This document shows, piece by piece, positions 46,611 through 59,000 of a stretch of DNA of 64,000 nt. Position numbers and translations under genes: made by a program. This DNA comes from Rhyacophila brunnea (Eukaryota > Arthropoda > Insecta > Trichoptera > Rhyacophilidae): assembly GCA_022495005.1 (NCBI GenBank), contig JAGYXB010001603.1:496001-560000 (forward strand), given 5' to 3'. A model generated the notes under the pieces. The model was not told where the DNA came from, made no database searches, and was given only the letters and a program-made list of their open reading frames with translations. Numbering within the stretch: the stretch's first letter is position 1; every line of letters starts with the position of its first letter.

Positions 46611-47502
46611 CAGTGGCGACGGGTGACTTTTAGAAACAGGTAGGCTGTGGAGAAAGCACACATGCTAGATGTATTTACGGGAAATAAGAAGATAATCCGA
46701 CATAACTACTGATGAATAGGTAGGTACACAAAAACCGATGAAATTTCAAAAGCTCACCGATGGTATAAAATTAAGCAATTAATTTGAATTATGTATTTTC
46801 CTAAATATAAACGCAAGATACGCTCAAAATATATTGAAAATATCCGTTGTTGTGAATCTGTTCCATAACAATTTATAATTTAACCCGTAAACTAGACATT
46901 TTAAAATACTTCTATATTTAAAACACAGACTTAGATAGAATATCAGATTTCAACTTACATAATTGGCTGAATAAAATGTCGTGGTCTATGAATAAACTAA
47001 CTGACAAATAAAAATCACGAGATAAATTATTTATTATTTTTAACAACAATCAATATTTATATGTGATTGAATCCCCTAGAAATTATTTTTTTAAATTACC
47101 TTATAAATTATTTTGAATAAATGTGCACTTACGTAAAATGTAAGCGCTCCTTAAATAGCTTCCCAATTTATATGGGCCGCCGCAGACGTCTTGAAATTAT
47201 GAGAAACAAACTTCATATAAAAAAAGTTTTCGATTCACGCGAACGTAATCCATACAATATGTGAAGCGAAACGAGATGTCATTTATTTTTTTAAACCTTC
47301 GAGACATGCCATAAATGGTGCGTATTGAAATAGTGGAAAAGATCGTAAAATTATTATGACAATTATACGATAGATGTCGTTGGGCATATTGAATATATTA
47401 TTATGTGATAATATTATTTAATATGTCAATATAAAATTAAAAAATATTTTTCTTAAGAAGGTAGGCTTTAAATAATCGCCTAGTATTGAGTCTTCGCCAC
47501 TG
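46611..47502. mobile_element. hAT-type non-autonomous element, 892 bp
   Basis: Ends CAGTGGCGAC and (reverse complement) CAGTGGCGAA, flanked by the perfect 8-bp duplication ACCTACAT at 46603-46610 and 47503-47510. The terminal repeat is short (about 9 bp), and the interior is AT-rich and noncoding. The end and the 8-bp duplication both fit hAT. It is not the same family as the 22019 element beyond the terminal bases. Confidence 0.88.
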
Positions 47503-48089
47503 ACCTACATGGTAAAATAAAATGGCACTTTAAGTCAGACGTTTTTGGAGCGGCATTGTCTTGGGACTATACTAATGATAGGTATTATTTACTTCTACAA
47601 ATATATACTGAGTATTTACATAATATATCATATAATATAATGTATATCTATATATTATGGGGGTGCTTTGTAATCGAAATGCTTTGAAAATTTTCTTTTA
47701 ATCGGGTGTGGTTGAACGACATCATTTTTCTGCCTTACATTTTCATAAATGTAAATAATTGATTTTCCATGCTTCCATTCTTGATTTAATACAAGCCCTG
47801 AGCATCTGACATGTTCAATATCATGCGCGTTTACGACATAAAATTCTTCATACAGCTAATATAGTAGGTAGGCATACCTACATAGTAGTTACCATAGTTA
47901 CCAAAATATATATTATACATATTATTATTAGTATAAAATCTTGTATAATAAAAATTGTGACAATGAACAAGAGAATAATAATTTATTTTCGTGCAAAAAT
48001 GGAAAAAGCTAACTGATGTAAAGACTATGTAAAGAATTTTAAAGGTTTTAATGAATAATTATCCACTCTCATGAACGGCCTACTCGTGT

Positions 48090-48260
48090 GATTCAAAATT
48101 GTGTCCTCACGCACAATTTTTGCGTTGCCCTATTGTGAAAAAATACCTTTGCAAAGGGCCTTAAAGTTTTTAATTTTACAAGAACAAAGCGCAAATAATT
48201 ACAAAACAAAGGAAGGGACAAACGGGCAGGCGAAAGGGAATTATTAACACGATACAATAT
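48090..48260. other. Candidate conserved noncoding island
   Basis: Mixed-composition block around TGTCCTCACGCACAATTTT and GGGACAAACGGGCAGGCG. No coding signal. Confidence 0.2.
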
Positions 48261-48999
48261 ACTCTTACAGTATTATTAGTATTATTACACAATACATAAT
48301 ATATGTGCTGGCAGAAGCAGTTAAAAGGCGCAAGTAGCATTGGATTATAATGTAAATTAAAGATTCATATTACAATAATAATATATTATTCATATTATTG
48401 TGATGGAAAAACTTTAAACTCTGACCGTTAGATATTTAATAATCCCATACCCTTAGGACAAGAAAAATACTGCTAATGCAATGATGTAAGAAAAGTCAAT
48501 TTGAAACAGTAGACAACGCTATATCATTTTAGATATGACCGACAGTACAAAGACTTTAAAAGGTTAAAAAACATTATAATAATAAGACTGAAACGTATAA
48601 TGGGTACGTATTGTTAATAGGTAAAAAGTATAATATTGACATTAATAATCACATTTATTTGATTCCAATATCGATAAACAAGCGGTATAATAATTTTTAA
48701 TGGATTTACCAACTTTAGCGAAAATAATTAATTTACAAACAAATAGCTATTTCGATAACCAGAATAAGTAGTTTAAATAAAATATTACAATACACATCTA
48801 CTGAAAAATGTTATTTTAATTAGTACCCGAGATATAATGTGTAGGAGCCAGGTGGTTACTAAATGTTTTAAATAGCTAGCTACTTAGTTATTTTTGTATA
48901 TTTTTAGCCAAACAGCAGAAATTTCATATAATAATTATGAAGTTTATCTGGCAGCTTTTCAAAATATACACAGCAACTAGTATTAAAATCGTGCGTTTG

Positions 49000-49265
49000 T
49001 ATCAGATTACGCCGGAGGCAATCATTTCAATTCGACAAATAAAATAAACGGCAATAACTTCGTTATTACAATTTGCGAATTCCTGGGAAAGCCTGGGGGC
49101 CCGTAAAATTATTAAGGGACTCACTAATATACTAAGCTCATTACGAATAATCGGCGAAGCCTTACCGCTGGCACAGTCGCGAACGATCTCTTTGAGACAG
49201 CCGTCTGATAGTGAACAGACATCTGTGAGACACTTATTCGGATTCGCACAGAAAGGAATGAAAAA
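49000..49265. other. Candidate conserved noncoding island
   Basis: Block with GATTACGCCGGAGGCAATC, GGAAAGCCTGGGGGCCCG and GCACAGTCGCGAACGATC. No open frame or repeat end. Confidence 0.25.
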
Positions 49266-50549
49266 TAAATAACAATTTCAATTACCTAATAATAAACTAA
49301 GTTAAGATAATAGCAGTCAATAATAATTTGAGAAAAGGTCTGCTTCTGGCATTAGCTATAGAATATTACGATTCAATACACAATATCGATTCATTGCAAA
49401 TTGGTATTACTTACTTATTAGTTTTTGGTGCTAAATCATATCATGCTTTAATTAATAAAGATATTTCAATATAACCACCATTGTTGACTATAATAACTAA
49501 TAACACTTGAAAAGTCTTGCCCTCATCAATAAACTTTTCCATCTGGGCGATCCGGTGTAGTCGCTTTCCAATTATTTTTCGACGAGCATCTTCAGTTATT
49601 TGGTTATAGTAAAGTAGTTCGTACTGTATCCACCAAACAGTTAATTGTGGGATACTTATTATTTTGGTAGTTATGGCAGTTACGTTTATATAAAAAATTG
49701 TCAATTATGAATGAATGAATCAATGAACGGGGAGTAATACTAATATATCACACAAACATCAAGAGATCGATAAGTTGTCGTGAAGATAATAATACCAAAA
49801 AAACTAAATAGTTCTTAATTATTACATGTATAAACAGTTGTTTGATGGAAATATCGGTTAAAAATTAGATACCAATAAAGAATAGTGGACTTTTAGTTAT
49901 TAAAATAACACTATATTAAAATGTGAAATGTTTTAATGGCTACCAACATCGATTGCTTTAGAGCGCGGGAGAATAAACCAAAACCAAAAGGGCCGCTCGC
50001 CTAAGGGCGTTTTTCGTTATATAAGAACAAAGACAAAGTAGGAGAAAAACAAATGAAGGAAAAGAGAGAAGGTATCGGTTTAAATTGATTGCTAAACGAA
50101 GTTAATAAATTATTCCACCGCTTACGTTTTACCGAGATGGATTTTCTATTCAAAGATATAAAGGATAGCGCTTCTTTCGCAATCCGATTTTCCTAATTAA
50201 TAATATCAAAAAATGTTTAAGATAGTCATTATTTTTTATTTTGTTTTTTTTAGAAAAATCTAGAATAGCCGTAACACAACTGTCTATAAAATATTATCTA
50301 TCCGGTACATTAATTATTTTACGTATTCTGTAAAAAAAGATATAGATATAGGTAATGACAACTGAATTATGAACTATAATATTATCACAATTAAAAAAAA
50401 ATTGTAGGTCGACTTTTTCCATAAATTGTATTTTATTTTAATTATTTCAATAATAATTGACAGCTAACAATATTATAGATATACATATACCTAATTTTAT
50501 CCACGAAAAGTGAATGCGTATGTCAATTGTGAAATGTTATTATTCGGTA

Positions 50550-50735
50550 TAAATGAAATTCGAATCCGGGGTCTGATAAAAAAATACACTTATTTTTTCA
50601 ATATGTATTTGGGTGGTTGGTTGAGTAAGTGGTTAACATTCGTTTCTCGTAAAAAAAAAAATCTGTTAATACAACTTCCACTCTGTGGAGATTTAAATGA
50701 TTTTCTTAAGTTCGAACATGGTAAAAAAATAACAC
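50550..50735. repeat. Dispersed intronic repeat, copy 3, with SINE-like head
   Basis: Contains AAATTCGAATCCGGGGTC (a B-box-like phrase on the minus strand), then GAGTAAGTGGTTAACATTCG and CACTCTGTGGAG. It links the pieces at 35935 and 38090 into one family. Confidence 0.6.
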
Positions 50736-50929
50736 GAACAATACAAAGACTCGAGAGTCAAATAAACATTTTTTCGTTTCGAGAAATCATAATTGGTGCT
50801 TGATTTGAAAAGAGTTAGTATTTTATTCTGAGCATGAATACGATTGACAAAAGCAATCCGAAGGTAAAATTTAAATACGTTTACATTATGGACAAATAGA
50901 AAAGTGGATCCTTTGAGAGGTTTACTTCG

Positions 50930-51090
50930 GAATCGTATTATAGAACAGGTATCATTGCTTTCATTGCATTATATTTGCGACTTGATTCACGTCGAGCCGT
51001 CCCGGGGAATTCCATTTCAATGGAATTTTCTTATCTTGCATGACATTGCACTAATGTAATTAATGGGATCGCAATATCAAAGAAAATCTT
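50930..51090. other. Candidate conserved noncoding island
   Basis: Contains CGTCGAGCCGTCCCGGGG followed by an AATTCCATTTCAATGGAATT imperfect palindrome around 51008-51028. No coding signal. Confidence 0.25.
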
Positions 51091-51365
51091 TTTGAAAAAA
51101 ATCAGAAAACGAAAAGGAATAATATTTAGACAAGTGTAATGTCGAGGCTGTAAAGAAAGAAACAAAAACAAAATATTTTAATTTAGTTATGTACTTGCAT
51201 CTTCCCTCATTTGAGTAATAACCATTTTTTCTTAATTCAAAGGTCGTCAAAATTTTCGTTTTAAAGGTAAACTAAAAAAAAGTAAAATCGCTAACCACAT
51301 ACACATATCTTTTTGACCTAATAAGAGCTTAAAAACATGTAGTATCGCATAAGCAGAATTTTAAA

Positions 51366-51942
51366 CAGTGACGTCCCTAGACAAAATGCCGCCCCTAGGC
51401 AGCGCCAAAATGCTGCCCCATTTTTATACAGTATTTTTTATCATCCTTTCATGACTAAAATATCTAACAAATGTGTTGTATAGATACATTACTAACAAAA
51501 TATATACCTACCACTAAATCTAATTTAAATACCACCTCTGCTTCAATAGACAATATTGCGAGTCCACAGTTTCAGATACATTTAAAAATACACCTGACGA
51601 CTCACGAGTGAAAAATATTTGGATAAATTTTAAATTCGGTAAGAATGTACCTACCTATAATTCGAAAATCTGCACATGTCACTGCTAGTCATCAAGGACG
51701 TGACCTCCAAGGACAACGGAAGTAAACTACACATCGCGAACTCGAAAAAAAATACAGTTCTGCTAAACCTTGTATCTTAATTAATACATTTTGTTTCCAA
51801 CCAGTGAGCTGATTTTGTTAATGGAAAGATATTTCCGTTATTACTAAGTTTAGGTAGCTATTTCTATATATACCTCATGATTCTCCTCGATTTGCCACCC
51901 CCAAGCGACGCTCAATCTGCCTACTCCCACGGGATGTCACTG
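51366..51942. mobile_element. Complete hAT MITE, 577 bp
   Basis: Ends CAGTGACGTCCC and (reverse complement) CAGTGACATCCC, flanked by the perfect 8-bp duplication ATTTTAAA at 51358-51365 and 51943-51950. The interior is noncoding. The left ~190 bp are shared with the fragment ending at 3458. Confidence 0.9.
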
Positions 51943-51943
51943 A

Positions 51944-52179
51944 TTTTAAAAGTCTAAAAGTTTAAATTAACTCTATACTTAAATCAGTATACAGTGGCAC
52001 CATAGGGGTTGTAGTGATATTTTAACATTGAAACAGGCATTGCAGCAAACACATCCGATACTTTTAAAAGTCTAAAAGTTTAAATTAACTCTATAGGTAA
52101 ATCCGTATACAGTGGCACCATAGGGGTTGTACTGGTATTTCAACATTGAAACAGCCATTGCAGCAAACACATCCAATAC
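51944..52179. repeat. 118-bp tandem duplication
   Basis: Two head-to-tail units, 51944-52061 and 52062-52179, each beginning TTTTAAAAGTCTAAAAGTTT and containing ACAGTGGCACCATAGGGGTT. They differ at only a few positions. The first unit begins inside the right target duplication of the neighbouring hAT MITE. Confidence 0.92.
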
Positions 52180-52215
52180 ACCCGCAAATCACCTATGATG
52201 CCACCGTATATATAT
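51990..52215. mobile_element. Possible small inverted-repeat element around the tandem duplication
   Basis: ACAGTGGCACCATAGGGG at the left (repeated in each tandem unit) is matched in inverse by CCTATGATGCCACCGT at 52192-52207. It is flanked by TAT-like sequence. The terminal similarity is imperfect, so this is a tentative MITE. Confidence 0.4.
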
Positions 52216-55200
52216 ACCTACATTGTAATAAGTCTAATTGTTTCAAATATGGATTCATGTCTTAATAGCATTGTTCCTATATTCCGCTTTCGTATATCCA
52301 GGTGTCCACATATGGTATGTTTTATACGTACATACTACATAGATAGTTAAAAAATGAACTTTACATTATTGCAATAGGGATGATTATTAAAATGTGCGTC
52401 AGCTCCTCAATTATTAACGAGGCAATACAAAAGCATTTGATAATGAAAAGTTAGGTTATTAAACATCAATAAGAAAAGCTACATTAGCAAAGTTTAGACA
52501 AAATGGAGACAAATTTCGTAAAATTTTCATTTCAGGTGTTATTTTCTGAAGACGTTTCTGCACGCATGTCTTATTATGAATATTGGATAACTTTATTATA
52601 TATGTTTATTTATCAACAGTACAAGTAAGTACATACGAGTATATTTTTAAAGAATACCCAGCATCCAATTATAACACATTTTGAAGTATAATCTCTCCTC
52701 GCTTGTCAAATCTGTGATCCGAAAAAGTGTGTCGCAATTCAAAAAAAGTTTGGAAAGCACTGAATTGTACACAAATGATCTGTAAACACTACGAATTTAT
52801 ACAAAGTTTTCCCTTCGTTCGGATGAGGCTTACTACATATTATTATATGTCGCCAATAGTAGTGTTGCAAAATTAAATAGCGGGCAGAAGGCTGTAAGCT
52901 CTTTCACCAGATAAAATAACTGTGCGCGAATGACAAAGGGGATTATGTAATCGGAATATTCATAATCTGTGAAAATAATGGCTCGGGGATCTATCTTAAC
53001 TCCACTGGCCACTGTTGGTACATTGAGTGAGTAGATTTGCGCTCAAATAGAACAGATTCTAAAGGAATGCTTAATACAACAGGCACTGGACAGAAAAAAA
53101 ACTAAATAATACTTCTTTGTGAGAATATATGCGTTATAAAATAATTAATTTTAAAAGGTAACGAAAAAAGGAAAATGTATGCACATGGCATATAAAAAGT
53201 ATTGATAATAATTAATACCTAATTAAATTATCAAAATACCAACGGCTAAGAGTAGCTACATGTTAGAAAAATTTAATAAATGGGTAACTGTGAATTATAG
53301 TGAGTACCTACTTCTTTTACGAATCGATTAAAATAAATGATATCTCCAATTTTTCAAATCTATAATTTACGTTAATACGTGTATGTCTAATGTCTTCTCA
53401 CTCTCTCGCTTCTTTTTACGCATTTTCATGTTTCCTGGTATGTGATTTATATAATTCAAGACAAGTATATATAAGGAAATTACATTATATATTATGAACA
53501 AGGTTGTATTATAAGCTATAACCCATTATTTGTACGTATATAAGAAAACCATAGAACAAACAACTATCTAGAATTAAAATTTCAGAAAGGCATTATAAAA
53601 GCGTCTCAGATGAAAGCATTTCTAACCTCTTTAACTTTATAAGAATAATTTAGAGCTTGGCTACTAAGTAGTGGGTGAGTGGTAAATAGCTGATGTCGCT
53701 TTTATGAAGAACACGGGTAAAACCGAATTACATGAAAGTAACTAATGAGAAACGAAAACCATATTTGAAATAAGTAATTACCTACATCCAATGCCACGTT
53801 AAACAATTTGGGCTAAGGGTTAAAGATTTTAAATAACCCACACAATATAACTGAATGATTCATTTTGACATTAAAAATAATCAATGGGTAAACCTAATAC
53901 GTAATTAAAGAAGTTAGGAAGGATTCGTTTAAAGCAGATCTTCATAAATGTATTTGATAATTGATTTAGAATATGATTAAAAGTCAATAACACGAAAATG
54001 ATTACTGAATAACGTAGTGTTCAACAAATTTGTGACCAACATCAAAGATTGATTTAGCATTTTGATACGATAAACTTAGTATGAAACTTTATTTCGTAAA
54101 TACTTCCAGTTAGTTGTGGATACATTATTTGCGTTCAGTATTATTTGTTTAAAAAACAAACTGGAAACTCTGGCCAAGTTATTGAGTGGTGTAAATATTG
54201 AAATCCATAGATTCTTCAAGGAACGCCGAAACATTTCTGGGATACTTTTAAAACTCAAACAACTAAAAATACCCAAACAAATTATGTTTTACAAATATTA
54301 AGCGGCAAGCCTACAAACATGGCTCATTTCAAATGTATCAATTCGTCGCAATTAGCCCGAATGTAAGACTGTAGGTACACATTGACGATACAACAACTCA
54401 ATCAGAGTTGAACATGAGTTTACTCTCGGTTATTCATATGAATCAATTACAGCAACGATTGAATTTGCATGCTAGAGACTATGGTTAGTTCATATTACCA
54501 ACTTCACAAACATCTGATATTTGTACCTATATGGTATATGTTAATAAGTGAGAAAATTTAAATTACGAGCATTTGATTTCTAAGGTATATTATTGTTTCG
54601 TAGTATTCCTGGTTTTTTGTTTTTTGTTTTTATTAATGCCCACTTAATTAATACACACTTACTTATTTCGACTTACATTAATTGTTTGGTTACCTGAAGA
54701 CATCAAAAAAATGTTCGTTGTTTTAAAGACATTATGAATTAATACTACGACAAAGAGCATGGAAAGCGAATTTACATTACATTGAGTACATTACAAGTAC
54801 ATTGAGCAAATTTGGACATATCGCAGTTTACCTTTCACGTTAAAAAAATATCTAACGATCTGATAATCTACATTTACATATCGTCGGTAATTTTCTACAA
54901 ACACGTATCTCAAAAAACACAACTTTTCAGGAGAGGCAAATAATAACTTTATTCTTTCAGTTTTTAATTTAGAAATAAATTTTCTTCTATGAAACATAAA
55001 TTTAAGTAGTATAGTTTCTTCAATTTATCGCACTATACTTTCAAGCGATCAGTCATATTGTCGAAGATACGAGAATGCGTTGCAACTATACTGTGAATAT
55101 TACTGCAGTAAACGGATCTTGACTTACGAGAAAGAGCTTCAGTGTAATCATCTGTCGGAGTTCAGTATTCTGTATACTTACAAACACGTAACTCGAGATA

Positions 55201-55416
55201 CGAGTTTATAATATTTAGAAAAGTCTTTTATTGTGATACGAGTTTTTGTAATTGCTTAAATCTATTATGTTTTGAGATACGTGTTAGTGGAATATGTGCG
55301 TATTCAAATTCTGAATCCATTAAGTACATCAAACAACTCAAAACTGACAAAAATTGAGAAACGTGTTTGTAGAAAATTAGCGACGATATGTCATATAGTA
55401 AACAAAAGAAACTTAC

Positions 55417-55475
55417 CGATTTGGCTGTCTGTGCTGAAATCGTATCAGGATACTGGATCAAGGCTTGGAATGAAT
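55417..55475 (-). CDS. heph: PTBP exon: middle of RRM2
   Basis: A 59-nt exon giving 19 whole codons, SFQALIQYPDTISAQTAKS, after a split codon whose last two bases are AT (Asn if the upstream exon ends in A). This is the RNP1-side strand and second helix of RRM2. Acceptor is ttcag at 55476-55480 and donor is gtaagt below 55417. It ends in phase 0 and joins the exon at 28832, whose first codons read ALDGQNIYN, exactly as in other PTB proteins. The AKS ending replaces the usual AKL or AKQ. The partner exon lies 26.6 kb away. The exon carrying the start of RRM2 was looked for up to 64000 and not seen. Confidence 0.93.
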
Positions 55476-58100
55476 CTGAAATAGAAAACAATTATATCAA
55501 AATTAAACATCATACTGAGCTATTAATACATAATAATATATACATCAAAGGCAAAGATTAAATAGAGTACCCACTTAAAGATATTCTTTGCATTTTGTAT
55601 TGCAGTATATAAAATATAATTGCGGCAGAATAGCTAAAGTAGGAGCAGTTTTATAATATGGATAGAGAATAATTTTATTTAAGTAGGTATTAGTTTTATT
55701 ATGAAACAATGTTAATAACGTATTAGCAAAAATCTTGTATTGAAGATTTTGTAGACACCAAATAATGTACATAATTGTATCTCCCATATCTATCAGATAC
55801 GTGGAAATAACACGACACATGAATTATTGTGTATTTAATATGAACTGCTTTTGTACTTAAAATAATGTGCATAATCAAAATTAAATTTTAAAGCATATAT
55901 AAGTGGCTCTTAATGAGGCTAGACAAAACGTCTCACCAAAGTATGATAAAAAAAATAATGGCTTAAAGCCGTGAATTAAATTACAACTTTCAGATGCCAG
56001 TGGAAGTTTCGTTGTTAAAGAGTGCCAAGGGAGGCGGGCTGGAAGCCTGATGCAAACATGGAAAAAAGTCAGATGACTTGAGAGACAGGGTTAATGCACA
56101 GAGCCGGCCATGTATCCTGCTTCCACCAATAGAAGTGTCTCGAATTCAATCGAACGTGGATTTCAGTTACAATTGCATTTACGCGTACAAACAACATGCT
56201 ACAGATTCTTCTGTAACAAGTTTTACATCCGTAAAACCAGACTTTAAAATACTAAATACTTATTTTGTATTTCAAATAATAGTACATAATACATGTATTG
56301 AAGAATATTTAGAAGTTAAAAAACACTATAATGAATTCATACTAATTGTATTATAATATAAAGAAATATGTTTTAAAGATATTGAATATAGTTTGTCTAA
56401 CTACAATATAAGCCACTCCATCAATATCGCAGTATCATAAAGAAAGTGTTTGGTGCTCTATCATTCTATAATTTTAATTTTATAAAGAAATTTCGCATAT
56501 GCTACCGAAAACCGGAAGGATAAATTTAAGCTGATTTTGGTTTAAAAAAAAATGATGAAAAAAACAGGGGGAAAACATTTACTTTAGCCGATGAGATCGT
56601 AAATGAGATCGTTGGTGTATATAGTCAAGTAGGTACCTACTGTAGAAGTATCTACATGCATATTTAATTTTCTATTTGTGATATAGACATACTATTATAT
56701 TATGTTGAGTATCAACTTTAAAATTGATAATTACCTACGAATAATAATAGAAATACCTAATGTGTAATAAAAAGGTAGCCGACTTTGTTATTACAAGAAA
56801 CAAATAAAAACAAAATGATTTATAGCCAACGATTCACAAATATATTAAATATTCAGGAATATAATATTGATATATGGATAGATTATAGATGTTACGAAAT
56901 CGATAATAATGTCGTTATGTCATAAGTGAGTTATGGCTTTATATGTGACATAAATCATCGTTGAATCCATTATATATTGTATCAACGTAATTCCTGTAAT
57001 TTTTTTTTGTAGTCCACCGAAACATGAAAAATAACGAAAATAGATACATCAAACAACAGAATGTATTAGTATTATATAATAATACGAAACTTCTAATAAC
57101 CAATTTGTTCGTAATGTTAATTATAAAAACACCTGAAAGTTTAAACTATTTTGAAAGTTACACTGCTAAGGGCAGTCTTAGAAATTTTAAATTTAAAAGC
57201 GACTGTAGTCAGATTTACACTGGCGTGCCTACATTAGTAAGTTTATTTAAGAGAAAAAGAGAAAAAAATAGTTAGATGAGCAAAATAAAATTCAATAGAG
57301 ACGTGTAATCGGAGTAATTCAATTTGGAAGTTACTCCCAAGTGGAAAAGCTACAAAAAAGTTTGGAAAAGCAGACATAATTAAAAATTTAAATTATTTTA
57401 CACACATTAATTAGCTTATAAATAAAAATATAACATTCAATTATCCTTTTGCTGAAGAGGTATAACTATACAGTCAGCATCAACGTATTATGTACTTAAC
57501 GTACTCTCAAAGTTATATACTAAATAATATCTACATTAAAGTTAGACAAATATAACAGTATACATACAGGTTGGAACATCAATCTACAAAAATATAACTA
57601 AATAACTCCGTCGCTTTTTTTTTTGCAGAATGATTGGCATAACATGTTTTAAGTTTATGATGATCAATGAACATAACTGATCCATTTGAGCTTCAGGTTG
57701 AACCCTGTGATTGCGGCCCAACAAGCATTAAACTGTAGAAGTAGGCGATATTCCCAGCTGATCGACAATTCAATGAGGACTGTAACCGAATCATCATCTA
57801 ACGGTTGAGAACAACGCGTAGTGCTTCATTTCTCACACTTATTGGATCGCAACAATAGAGTTCAACATATATCAATCGAAATATTTAGCATTTTTGTGTA
57901 TATGATTGGCGGTTCGACCTGCATTTTTATTTTTTTTAATTAAATTAAAATGGCGGAGATGTTCAGTTTGCTAGTATTGGTGACCTACCCTGTACTATAT
58001 ATGTCAGCAGATGTTTTAATTATTTAGGATTAAAAGTTAGTTTTCCATCGAATCATTTAATATGGTGATATAATTAGATTTATAATATTTCCGTAATATA

Positions 58101-58354
58101 TCGTCTCTGTTCTGGCAGAACAAACTAACTGGAGAATACTAGTTTTGAGTCATTTGACTTTGAAGTTGTTAAAATGTTTGAAATGGTCAATCATATGAGT
58201 TTATTAAGTAATTGTAAAAAGGATGACGTTAAAATAAAGACTGTTTATTTATTAAGAAGGTTTCCAGACGGTAAAGTTTGAAATAAGTAACACTTTGGTA
58301 CTAACTCAATATGTAATTTTTTTGAATTAGTGTCTTCTGCCAGAACAGTGACGA
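58101..58354. mobile_element. Small TA-flanked MITE, 254 bp
   Basis: Ends TCGTCTCTGTTCTGGCAGAA and (reverse complement) TCGTCACTGTTCTGGCAGAA, one mismatch in 20, with weaker similarity continuing inward. TA lies on both sides (58099-58100 and 58355-58356). The flanking bases ATA are also symmetrical, so the exact boundary is uncertain by a few bases. Confidence 0.75.
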
Positions 58355-58749
58355 TATTATGTAACCATTTTATATATCCAACAAATAACTAAAATGCGAT
58401 CAATGCAAAAACATGGTTACGATAACATTACATTTAGGGAATAAGCTTTAAACTCCATATAGTCGTTATGGTACGAGTAAGTAGTAATATTATTGTTTTA
58501 ATTAAAATACTCAATGTAGGTACCCAATTCACATAGTTCGGAGGGATCCGGTTTTTTGGTTAAAAGGATACTGTCAATTCACGCAAGCTCTTAAAAATCT
58601 ATTAAAAAACAGTTGAATTTAATTTATGTAGTTGGTCTCACATAATACATTTTCGGAAAAAGGCAGAGCGACATAATTAATGTTTGAAAAACAACATGTA
58701 GAAAAACTAATATTTTAAGCAAGAATAATGAATGACGAGGTAAAGTCTG

Positions 58750-59000
58750 TACCTACATACTCGAGGCACAGGGGTTCGACATGGCCGCAGTCGAAATTAT
58801 TAACTGCAAATCTCGGCATGGCATTCCGTAGAGGCGAGCCGGCTCGACGCGAGCGACGAGACGGTTTACGAGCACGTGGAAACGGCTATATGTTTTCCCG
58901 AAACGATTCCCTCGGGATTGCTTTACGATCCGTCGTTCAGCCATTGTATCGGCGGCGGAGAGCCATAAGCGGGCACATATGTTACACGCCCCCCTTTTAA
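58750..59000. other. GC-rich island in upstream intron
   Basis: Many CpGs (GGCGAGCCGGCTCGACGCGA, GCGACGAGACGG, CGGCGGCGGAGAGCC) and an E-box CACGTG near 58876, ending abruptly at CGCCCCCCTTTTAAAGGG. Open frames exist on both strands, neither resembling a known protein. Candidate enhancer or alternative promoter. Confidence 0.35.

Larger units (their letters stand above)
28833..55416 (-). other. Giant intron splitting RRM2
   Basis: A 26.6-kb intron with donor gtaagt at 55416 and acceptor ttacag at 28833. It contains MITEs, SINE fragments and GC-rich islands annotated separately. No other protein-coding gene is supported: the open frames inside are short and match nothing I know. Long introns rich in regulatory elements are typical of heph in Drosophila. 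Confidence 0.85.
17754..55475 (-). other. heph: PTBP/hephaestus-type gene, 3' half (nine coding exons)
   Basis: Polypyrimidine tract-binding proteins are nuclear RNA-binding proteins with four RRMs that bind CU-rich RNA and control splicing, polyadenylation and mRNA stability. Nine minus-strand exons join in frame: 55475-55417, 28832-28610, 27500-27286, 25938-25905, 24833-24741, 20902-20788, 20305-20204, 19008-18931 and 17886-17754. Their summed length is 1052 nt, that is 2 nt of a split codon plus 350 codons including TAA. Every intron begins GT and ends AG. The order of motifs ([79 protein letters not shown]) is that of the PTBP family from late RRM2 to the C-terminus. The N-terminal half is not found in the window. 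The family assignment is firm; the Drosophila-style symbol rests on there usually being a single PTBP gene in insects. Confidence 0.95.

Noticed and set aside
55987..56160. Possible plus-strand exon after TTTCAG
   Set aside because: Acceptor-like sequence alone; wrong strand for the PTBP gene and no protein resemblance.
58728..59000. 90-codon plus-strand ORF with an Arg-rich product
   Set aside because: GC-rich island with open frames on both strands; product is low-complexity Arg/Gly and matches nothing known.
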